A DNA stretch of 64,000 nucleotides. It comes from Deferrisoma camini S3R1. GTDB taxonomy: Bacteria > Desulfobacterota > Deferrisomatia > Deferrisomatales > Deferrisomataceae. The position numbers and the translations under genes are program-made. Below the pieces are notes generated by a model, which worked only from the letters and a program-made list of their open reading frames with translations, did no database searches and was not told the DNA's origin. Positions within the stretch are counted from its first letter, which is position 1. Every line of letters begins with the position of its first letter. This document shows, one piece after another, positions 1 to 6,110 of this stretch. The stretch covers positions 1,541,014 through 1,605,013 of the forward strand of contig NZ_JAFN01000001.1 in the NCBI RefSeq assembly GCF_000526155.1. The letters are read 5' to 3'.

Positions 1-1263
1 CACGTCGGCCTTGATCTCCCTGAGCGGATCGATGGGCTCCTGGCCCGGCGGCATCCACTCCACCCGGCGGTAGGCCCAGGGATTGCGCCAGTACCCGGGC
101 AGGTCGAGCCGGCCGCTCAACACTGCCCACTCCAGGAACGCGTGGAACAGGGGCTGGCAGAACTGCCGCACGTGGCGGGTGATCACGGGCCGGAGCTGCT
201 TGGTAAGGTCCGAGCGGCTCACCCGCAGGCTCGAGTAGTTGTGCTCGCTGTAGTCGGCGGCCAGCAGGTCGTAGCTGGTGCCGATGGTGGCGGCCACGGT
301 GCGCAGCACGAACTTGACGAACAGCCCGAACGACTCGGCCGGCCGGTTGTAGCTGGCGAACTCCACCTTCTCGCCGGGCCGCAGCAGCTCCACCAGGCCG
401 CCCTCCACCTCCTGCACAACCCGCTCAGACCCGTCGGCCGCGGTCTCGCGCTGGGCGCCCGGGAAGATCGACCCCGGGTCCAGCGAGTACACGAACGCGA
501 CCCACCGGCTGGCCAGTTGCGCCGCGCCCACCTCGTTCTCGATCACGTCGCGGAGCGCGTGGGTCAGCAGCACGGCCGGTGCGAACGGGCTCACTCCCAA
601 CACCTGGCCGGGCCGCAACGTCTGGAACCCGTGGAGCACCCGGTCAGCCGGCACCCGCACCGGCTGCTGCACCAGCCCCTGGGGGTCGGCCATGTGGTAC
701 GCCACCCGCCGGCCCGTATCTGGGTCGATCTCCACCCCGCTCACCACCCGGTTCCGGCCCTGGGGCCGGGCCATCGAATCGGTGAGCCAGTCCACCTCGT
801 AGGCCTGCACGGCCAGGGGCAGATACCGGCCCGGCTCGCGCACCACCCGCAGCACGTAGAGGAACGCGCCGCTCTCCAGCTCGGTGCGCTTGGCCAGCCG
901 CATGTGCTCGTGCAGGTGGTTCACGCCGGAGATGTCGGCCTCGTCGCACCACCACTTCCAGGCGTCCTCGATGCGCCGGTTCACCTGGCGCATCAGGTTC
1001 CCGTCGGGGTCGCGCACCCGGGCCTGCAGGGTGAGGCCCTCGCCCACGCCGAAGTCGATCAGGTTGTTCACGGCCCGGGCGAAGTAGGGGAAGTCGCGCA
1101 CGAGCTGGCGCACCCGCGCGCGGATGATGGGGGCCGACTGGCCGATCAGCTCGTTCACGTCCACGTCGATCGGCTGCCAGTCGCCGGTGAGGCGGGTCGT
1201 CTTGGCCGCGGCGTACCGCCGGCCCTGGGCCATCAGTCGCCCGAGCTTGGCCCACCCGCTCAC
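1..1263 (-). CDS. Phage portal protein, lambda family (C-terminus cut by window start)
   Basis: Forms the dodecameric portal ring at the capsid vertex through which DNA is packaged. About 420 residues are visible; the reading frame runs off the left edge, so the C-terminus is missing. Recognisable lambda-B-type stretches include SAPIIRARVRQLVRDFPYF near residue 45, GVNHLHEH, GSIFPGAQRE and YDLLAADYSEHNYSSLR. The start is a GTG whose GTGA overlaps the stop of the gpW-like gene, the usual arrangement for co-translated head genes; a second GTG lies one codon upstream. Together with the GpA-type terminase upstream it defines lambda-like packaging. Confident as portal from pattern and position. 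Confidence 0.9.
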   Translation of the reverse strand, partial: MSGWAKLGRLMAQGRRYAAAKTTRLTGDWQPIDVDVNELIGQSAPIIRARVRQLVRDFPYFARAVNNLIDFGVGEGLTLQARVRDPDGNLMRQVNRRIEDAWKWWCDEADISGVNHLHEHMRLAKRTELESGAFLYVLRVVREPGRYLPLAVQAYEVDWLTDSMARPQGRNRVVSGVEIDPDTGRRVAYHMADPQGLVQQPVRVPADRVLHGFQTLRPGQVLGVSPFAPAVLLTHALRDVIENEVGAAQLASRWVAFVYSLDPGSIFPGAQRETAADGSERVVQEVEGGLVELLRPGEKVEFASYNRPAESFGLFVKFVLRTVAATIGTSYDLLAADYSEHNYSSLRVSRSDLTKQLRPVITRHVRQFCQPLFHAFLEWAVLSGRLDLPGYWRNPWAYRRVEWMPPGQEPIDPLREIKADV

Positions 1264-1505
1264 CACGTCCCCCCCGAGCCGACCTTCAGGCTCACCCGGC
1301 GCGGCGCCGTGCCGGCCTCCTCGGCCGCCAGCCGATCCACCAGAGCCAGCAGCTCGCCGAGCTCCTGCACCGTGCGGCACTGCACCTCCTTGCCGTCGGG
1401 CAGGCGGTACCGGGCCACCGTGAGGTCGCGGTTCACCAGGTCGTTCCGCAACCGGTCACGCACATCGGACCACGAGCTGAACGTCAGGGTCTGAACCTCG
1501 GCCAT
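1260..1505 (-). CDS. gpW-like head-tail joining protein
   Basis: 81 residues, slightly longer than lambda gpW (68 residues), which plugs the portal after packaging and lets the tail attach. Visible features: an N-terminal helical part and YRLPDGKEVQCRTVQELGEL, the beta-hairpin plus helix typical of gpW (G..V.y.s...L...i..L). ATG is preceded by GGGAGGTG. An upstream in-frame ATG at about 1556 would add residues that look like translated spacer. It overlaps portal by 4 bp. Upstream spacer 1520-1555 carries GGCGGCTGG-like units similar to the host intergenic repeats described below. Confidence 0.8.
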   Translation of the reverse strand: MAEVQTLTFSSWSDVRDRLRNDLVNRDLTVARYRLPDGKEVQCRTVQELGELLALVDRLAAEEAGTAPRRVSLKVGSGGTW

Positions 1506-1600
1506 GCACACCTCCCATGGGCTGGGCAGCCTGGCGGCTGGGCGGCCAGGCGGCACAACATCTTGTGGTGTGCGTTTAGTCTACGGGCCGATCTTGGGGG

Positions 1601-1651
1601 TGAAGGCGATTGAAAGGAATTGAAAGGCGGGTGAAAGCTGTTGAAAGGATT
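1601..1651 (+). repeat. Five helically phased TGAAAGG-type direct repeats
   Basis: TGAA(A)GG motifs begin at 1601, 1611, 1621, 1632 and 1642, spaced 10, 10, 11 and 10 bp, so all face the same side of the helix. They lie in the non-coding gap between the gpW gene and the oppositely oriented DUF3800 gene, upstream of a TTGACA at 1659. Such phasing suggests binding by a cooperative DNA-binding protein, but no protein is identified. Confidence 0.75.
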
Positions 1652-1696
1652 TTTGGGGTTGACAGGTGGAAGACTCGTTGGCTATCCCTGGCTCCA

Positions 1697-1723
1697 TGGG
1701 AAATGTGGGAAAACCTGGGAAAG
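1697..1723 (+). repeat. Three TGGGAAA repeats at 9-10 bp spacing
   Basis: TGGGAAA begins at 1697, 1706 and 1716. This is a second short phased cluster between the TGAAAGG array and the strong promoter at 1738. Function unknown; candidate operator or initiator-binding cluster. Confidence 0.6.
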
Positions 1724-1737
1724 GACGTCAAGACCTC

Positions 1738-1768
1738 TTGACATTCGGGATCCCATGGTCGATATATA
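1738..1768 (+). promoter_or_regulatory. Sigma-70-like promoter reading toward the DUF3800 gene
   Basis: TTGACA at 1738-1743, a 17-bp spacer, then GATATA at 1761-1766 inside an AT-rich GATATATAT run (TATATA at 1763 would give 19 bp). A perfect -35 and a good -10 in very GC-rich surroundings. Transcription would start near 1773, about 65 bp before the terminator hairpin. Confidence 0.6.
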
Positions 1769-1772
1769 TGGT

Positions 1773-1868
1773 ACCTACTGCAGCACACACGTTTGCGCCG
1801 CACCGACCGGCAGACCCCGGTACGGGCGGCACGTCCTACGGCCACCTCGGTGGCCGTAGTTGCTTTTT
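1773..1868 (+). ncRNA. Candidate ~95-nt small RNA or attenuated leader
   Basis: Inferred transcript between the promoter at 1738-1766 and the intrinsic terminator at 1836-1868. It contains no convincing reading frame. A GCCGC/GCGGC pairing could form a second stem. The layout (promoter, short RNA, terminator, then protein gene) means DUF3800 expression would need read-through. It could be a regulatory RNA or a simple attenuator; neither is demonstrated. Confidence 0.4.
1836..1868 (+). terminator. Intrinsic terminator immediately before the DUF3800 gene
   Basis: Perfect 11-bp stem CTACGGCCACC / GGTGGCCGTAG (1836-1846 with 1849-1859), then TTGCTTTTT. The T tract is on the plus strand only, so it terminates transcription heading toward the DUF3800 gene 18 bp downstream. 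Confidence 0.75.
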
Positions 1869-1886
1869 GGGCTCAGGGGAGCGGCC

Positions 1887-2744
1887 ATGCATATCTGCTA
1901 TGTGGACGAATCCGGAGACCTTTCCTCCCTGCCTGCCGTCGCTCATCATGACAGGCCGTGTAATCTTCAGCCCCTGCTGGTGATTGTTGGCCTCATCTTG
2001 TCGCTGGATCGCCTGCGCACCATTACAGAGCACTTCATCCACCTGAAGCGTGACTTTTTCCCTGGCAGGCACGAGAACCTTGACCACTTTCTGGATTCGA
2101 ACTTGGTGGAGGTCAAAGGCAGATATCTTCGGAAGGCGGCAGCGTCAAACAGCCGACGCGAATGGCGTCACGCGGTTGGATTTATCGACAAACTTTTTGA
2201 TTTATTGGAGCAATGTGAAGCAAAAATCGTAGGTCACATATGGGTCAAATGGCCAGGCGCTGAATTCGATGGCCGATCAACGTATACAAGCGCGATTCAG
2301 GGTATATGCAGATCTTTCGACTCCTTCCTGGCAGAATATCGTGATCTCGGGATAATGGTGCTCGACAGCAGGGACCACAACAAAGACAGGATTGTCTCAC
2401 ATTCCATTTTCACCCAAAAGTTCAAGAGCACTGGCGATTCGTATCCGCATATTGCAGAGATGCCTCTCTTCGGCCGGAGCAACAACCATGCCGGCATCCA
2501 AATCGCTGACCTCATCGCCTCGGCGGTGGTGTGGCCGCTGGCAATCCACGCCTATTGTGACGGGCACATCAACAACGTTCACATACGCCCCAATTACTCC
2601 AGACTCCGGGAACGATTCGGTCCCAGGCTAAAGCAGCTTCAATATACGTACAGGGATCCAGAGGGCCGGCCTCGGTACGCCCTTCGCATCTCGGGTGATC
2701 TCAGAGGGCAACGCCGCACAGCGCTGTATGAACCACCGGCGTGA
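1887..2744 (+). CDS. DUF3800 family protein (prophage cargo gene)
   Basis: 285 residues. The N-terminal YVDESGD is the hallmark of DUF3800, whose acidic motif suggests an RNase H-like nuclease fold (inference; I know of no settled activity). A later conserved block, NNHAGIQIADLIASAVVW near residue 205, also fits the family. The start ATG at 1887 is preceded by CAGGGGAG and places YVDESGD at residue 5; an upstream in-frame ATG at 1860 would begin inside the terminator. The gene is on the opposite strand to its neighbours, visibly poorer in GC, and has its own promoter, the usual signature of an accessory 'moron' gene. A role in phage competition or lysogenic conversion is inference. Confidence 0.75.
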   Translation: MHICYVDESGDLSSLPAVAHHDRPCNLQPLLVIVGLILSLDRLRTITEHFIHLKRDFFPGRHENLDHFLDSNLVEVKGRYLRKAAASNSRREWRHAVGFIDKLFDLLEQCEAKIVGHIWVKWPGAEFDGRSTYTSAIQGICRSFDSFLAEYRDLGIMVLDSRDHNKDRIVSHSIFTQKFKSTGDSYPHIAEMPLFGRSNNHAGIQIADLIASAVVWPLAIHAYCDGHINNVHIRPNYSRLRERFGPRLKQLQYTYRDPEGRPRYALRISGDLRGQRRTALYEPPA

Positions 2745-2860
2745 TCCGAGGCATTTACCCTTCGCTCCCCGTTCGCTTCCGCATGCTTCGCCTTGGCATG
2801 CCCCCAATCAATGCTGGCGATTTCGCCCGGACCTTATCCGTATGATCAATCCTCCAGGAA

Positions 2861-3133
2861 TCAACTCGACCTCATCAGCTCGATCAGCGGATCGAGCACC
2901 TTGATCTGATCCTCCAGCTCCTCGATCCGCTCGCGCAGGGCTCGCTCCCGGGTCTCCACCCTCCGGATCATGTGCTCCAGCCCCAGCACGCCCCACTGGG
3001 CCAGGGCGTCGTGCATGACGGCGCAGCCCAGGCACATGGGATCATGGTCGTCATCGGCGCAGGTGCAGAACAGTCGGCGCCATCGGGCATACAGCTCGGC
3101 CCGCCGGCGCATCACCTCGGCGTGGCTGGTCAT
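2861..3133 (-). CDS. Hypothetical phage protein with Cys cluster
   Basis: 90 residues, unrecognised. CTCADDDHDPMCLGC near residue 23 could bind a metal ion, and the C-terminal half (residues 45-85) is a probable amphipathic coiled coil rich in Glu/Arg. The start ATG at 3133 lies 4 bp from the stop of the HTH gene upstream in the same transcription unit. It is the last gene before the oppositely oriented DUF3800 insertion. Confidence 0.6.
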   Translation of the reverse strand: MTSHAEVMRRRAELYARWRRLFCTCADDDHDPMCLGCAVMHDALAQWGVLGLEHMIRRVETRERALRERIEELEDQIKVLDPLIELMRSS

Positions 3134-3137
3134 GGGC

Positions 3138-3428
3138 TCAGCCCCCCGTCCCGGTCCGGGCACGGCGGCGGCGCTTGGGTTGGCCGACCAGGGCGGCCAG
3201 CTCCGAGTGGAAGTGGGCCTCGATCTCGTCCACCGTGGCGCCCAGGGCCACCAGCTCGGCCCACTGGTCGATGAGCTTGCGGCTCGACACCAGCTCGCCC
3301 CCCAGCTTGCGGGCCGGGAACCCCTGGGTCTGCCGCCGGCGCCACAGGGTGGCCTCGCTGATGCCGCCGGCGTACTGGCAGATGGCCTTCGTTCCGATCA
3401 GGATCCCATTGTCACGAGGGTTCACCAT
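3138..3428 (-). CDS. Small helix-turn-helix protein between terminase and portal genes
   Basis: 96 residues. AICQYAGGISEATLWRRRQ followed by FPARKLGGELVSSRKLIDQW matches the winged HTH layout of AlpA/excisionase-type and Nu1-type DNA-binding domains (recognition helix, wing, then helix). The C-terminus is basic (QPKRRRRART). The ATG overlaps the terminase large-subunit stop by 7 bp. It could be a second packaging DNA-binding factor or a regulator; position favours a packaging link, but this is inference. Confidence 0.6.
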   Translation of the reverse strand: MVNPRDNGILIGTKAICQYAGGISEATLWRRRQTQGFPARKLGGELVSSRKLIDQWAELVALGATVDEIEAHFHSELAALVGQPKRRRRARTGTGG

Positions 3429-5329
3429 AGCTTCTGCCTCCGGGTCAGGGGTGGAGGTTTGGGTTTCTCGGCGGTCTCCTCGGGCTTGCGCCAGTGCCGC
3501 ACCCCCAGGATCTCGGCCGCGGCCAGGCACAGCACGCCGCAGTCCCACAGGTGGTTCGGCCGGCTGCCGCGCGGCTGCCAGATGCCGGCCTCGTCTCGGT
3601 ACTCGGCCGTGTAGTGCCGGGCGTAGTCCTCGGCGGTCTCGGCGTGCAGCAGCCACGCGCCCGGGTCGGCCGGGGCCACCTGCAACCGGGCCGACAGGGC
3701 GTCCTTGAAGTATGTGGTGTTCACCCGCACGAGCTGCACCCCGCCCGGAATCGGCTTGGTGCTGCCTGGGTAGGTGTCGATCTTGCTGTAGGCGATGGGC
3801 GTGCGCATCCGCTGCTCGCCCCGGCTGGGCCGCACCACGCGCACGCGGCGGCACCAGTCGTACACCTCGGCCGTGCGGTGACCGCCCGAGTCCTGCAGCC
3901 CGAGCTGGACCGTCAGCTCCTGGCCCTCGGGGTCCCGGTACCGGTCGTGCAACACCACCCGCTCCAGGTCCTCCCACGCCGTCACGAACCCGTACCGCAC
4001 CAGCCACGAGGTCAGCGTGACGGCGGCGAACGCCCGGATCTCGTACCAGAACCCATCGTCCTGGGTGTCGATGCCCACCACCAGGGCCGCGGCCTCGGCC
4101 GGCACCAGGCCGGCGGGCCGGTCGTCGCGCAGGGCCAGAATGGCCGACTCGGCCCGCTCGGCCGGTGGCTCCTCGACCCAGGGCAGGGCCGGGTAGTTGT
4201 TGGTCCAGGCCTTGAGCTTCTCGCGCCGGGCCGCCGGATCGGGCTCGTGGTGGGCCTTGAGGAACTCGGCCACGGCCTTGGCCAGCGGCACGAACTTGCT
4301 GCACCAGGCCGGCAGGTGAAACCCCACGCTGATGGGCTCCCGGGCCGGTCTGGCCGGAGGCTGGGGGAAGGGATCGTCCAGCAGCTCGCGCCGCTCCAGG
4401 TCCAGGTACCGCTTGTCCACGGCCTGCCACCGGCCGGCGTCCACGGCCCGGTCGCGGTCGGCGTCGTCCCACTGGCTGCCGCACCCGGCGCACTCGTACA
4501 CGGCCAGGCGCTCGGCCAGGATCCGCTCTGGGTCGCGCTCGGCCTCGGGCCACCGGATGCGCGGCCACACCATGCGCTGCTCGGCGCCGCACTCGGGGCA
4601 CCGCACCAGGTACACGCGCACCTCCTGGCACCCCACCAGCTTCGACCAGATCCCCTCGGGCAGCACCGGCGAGCTCACGAGGGTGAGCTTCGACTCCCTG
4701 GGGTACGTCCGGAGCCGCACGTCGAAGAGGGCCTCGGGGTCGCCGCCCCGGTCGCCCGACGAGGTGGGCCAGTCGTCCACCTCGTCGCCCACGCCGTAGC
4801 AGGCCGGGAACGTCTTGAGGAGCTGGGGGCTCGTGCTCCATGCCGTGTACAGGCGCATCCCGTTGGCCAGCCGGATCCGGTAGGCCGTGAGGTCGTCGGG
4901 GTCGGGCGGGAACAGCGCCCGCAGCCGCGGGGTCTCGCGCATGATCGGCAGGATGTAGTCCTTGCTGATCTTCTTGGCGCCGTCCTGCCCGCTCATCACG
5001 ATGAGCGCCGGCAGCCCCTTGGGCCGGTCCATGTCGCGGAACAGCGGCACATACGCGCTCAAGGTCTTGCCGGTCTGCGGCGCGGCGCAGAACACCGTGC
5101 GCCGCACGTGGGGCTCGTCGCGGGTATCCATTACTCCGCGCAGGTACGGGGTGCGGCTCAGGCGGAACGGCCCGGGCATCGAGGTCACGCTGGCCGGCAG
5201 CCGCAGGTACTTCTCGGCCCACACCGAGCTCTTGATCTTCTCGGGCCGCCGGAACACCCGGCGCTCGGCCGGGTAGAACCGGAACCGCACCTCGCGCACG
5301 AGTTCGAGTTGGCGTGCGGCTTCACCCAT
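3422..5329 (-). CDS. Terminase large subunit, GpA family
   Basis: ATPase and nuclease that cuts concatemers and drives DNA into the prohead. 635 residues, close to lambda GpA (641). Visible: Walker A-like CAAPQTGKT near residue 82, an acidic GVGDEVDDW near 180 as Walker B, a CPEC...CAGC zinc-binding insertion near 245-285, and a C-terminal nuclease domain starting at VVGIDTQDDGFWYEI near 430. The C-terminal YRDEAGIWQPRGSRPNHLWDC-type block (quoted here as HLWDCGVLCL) is typical of GpA. ATG at 5329 overlaps the small-subunit stop by 8 bp. GpA-type enzymes usually cut cos sites, so cohesive ends are expected. Confidence 0.93.
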   Translation of the reverse strand: MGEAARQLELVREVRFRFYPAERRVFRRPEKIKSSVWAEKYLRLPASVTSMPGPFRLSRTPYLRGVMDTRDEPHVRRTVFCAAPQTGKTLSAYVPLFRDMDRPKGLPALIVMSGQDGAKKISKDYILPIMRETPRLRALFPPDPDDLTAYRIRLANGMRLYTAWSTSPQLLKTFPACYGVGDEVDDWPTSSGDRGGDPEALFDVRLRTYPRESKLTLVSSPVLPEGIWSKLVGCQEVRVYLVRCPECGAEQRMVWPRIRWPEAERDPERILAERLAVYECAGCGSQWDDADRDRAVDAGRWQAVDKRYLDLERRELLDDPFPQPPARPAREPISVGFHLPAWCSKFVPLAKAVAEFLKAHHEPDPAARREKLKAWTNNYPALPWVEEPPAERAESAILALRDDRPAGLVPAEAAALVVGIDTQDDGFWYEIRAFAAVTLTSWLVRYGFVTAWEDLERVVLHDRYRDPEGQELTVQLGLQDSGGHRTAEVYDWCRRVRVVRPSRGEQRMRTPIAYSKIDTYPGSTKPIPGGVQLVRVNTTYFKDALSARLQVAPADPGAWLLHAETAEDYARHYTAEYRDEAGIWQPRGSRPNHLWDCGVLCLAAAEILGVRHWRKPEETAEKPKPPPLTRRQKLW

Positions 5330-6110
5330 GCCTGACGTCCTCCTCGTGGGGCAGGTCCGGTCCCGCGATCACCGCAACGAACTCCTTGTCGTCGCTGTAC
5401 TGGTCGAACCACTCCTCCCCCGCCTCCAGCAGGTAGGCCACCAGGTCGGGGGCCCGCTCGGGGTTGCCCTCCACCAGCTTGACCATCTGGTCGGCCTCGG
5501 CTCGCACGAAGTCCTCGAAGCCCGACCGCAGAACCACGGCCCGGGCCGCCAGGGCCGTCTCCACCTCGGAGCGCTTCACGTAGTAGCCGCGCTCGATCTT
5601 CGTGCGCAGCTCCCAGTGCCGTGCCTGGGCCTCGGTCTTCTCTTTCTCGGCCCGGAGCTTGGCCCGCTGCAGGGCCTCGAGCTCGTCCTTGGGCTTGCCA
5701 CCGCCGTCGAGCCGCTTCAGGAACGTGCGGGCGTAGCGGTCCACGGCCCGCTTGGTGTATGTGCCGTCCTCCTCCTGCCGGATCCGGCCCTCGCGGCGGT
5801 GCTGGTACAGGGCAGACTTGCCGATCTTCCACCCCTCGCGCTGCAGGTACTCGAGCACCCGCAGCAGGTTCGGGAACCGCTCCTCGTCCGAATCCGCCTC
5901 GTCCGACTCCGCCGCCGGAGCCGGAGCCTTGGCCAGCCGGGCCCGGGCCTCCTCCAGCGCACGCGTGGCCTCGTTGAACGCCCGCACGTTCGCGGCCGAC
6001 GGCTCGGCCATCATGGCCTGCTTGGCGGCCTCCTTCACCCGCAGCAGCGCCGCCAGGTCGGTCGAGGCCGACTTCTCCAGCAGCTCCTGGAGCTTCGCCT
6101 GGTCGGTCAT
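5322..6110 (-). CDS. Putative terminase small subunit / DNA-packaging protein
   Basis: 262 residues. Residues 80-130 (FPNLLRVLEYLQREGWKIG, ALYQHRREGRI) resemble a DNA-binding helical domain. A long charged coiled coil follows (RAKLRAEKEKTEAQARHWEL), as in Nu1-like proteins that recognise cos and recruit the large subunit. Longer than lambda Nu1 (181). Assignment rests mainly on position directly before the GpA-type gene and on this layout. ATG overlaps the primase stop by 4 bp. Confidence 0.6.
   Translation of the reverse strand: MTDQAKLQELLEKSASTDLAALLRVKEAAKQAMMAEPSAANVRAFNEATRALEEARARLAKAPAPAAESDEADSDEERFPNLLRVLEYLQREGWKIGKSALYQHRREGRIRQEEDGTYTKRAVDRYARTFLKRLDGGGKPKDELEALQRAKLRAEKEKTEAQARHWELRTKIERGYYVKRSEVETALAARAVVLRSGFEDFVRAEADQMVKLVEGNPERAPDLVAYLLEAGEEWFDQYSDDKEFVAVIAGPDLPHEEDVRHG

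Noticed and set aside
142..1494. 450-residue plus-strand frame opposite the portal gene
   Set aside because: His/Pro/Ala-rich antisense reading of a recognisable portal protein; typical shadow in GC-rich DNA. Similar long antisense frames opposite TerL, primase, PrkA, AOR and GDH were set aside for the same reason.
1601..1868. Type III toxin-antitoxin RNA (ToxI-like) upstream of DUF3800
   Set aside because: The gene order fits, but the repeats are 9-11 bp, much shorter than known type III antitoxin repeats, and lie largely upstream of the best promoter. DUF3800 is also not a known type III toxin. Kept only as an RNA-controlled module.
3138..3428. The 96-residue HTH protein as the main terminase small subunit
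   Set aside because: It lies after the large subunit, whereas the 262-residue protein directly precedes it as in lambda-like phages; left as an accessory DNA-binding protein.
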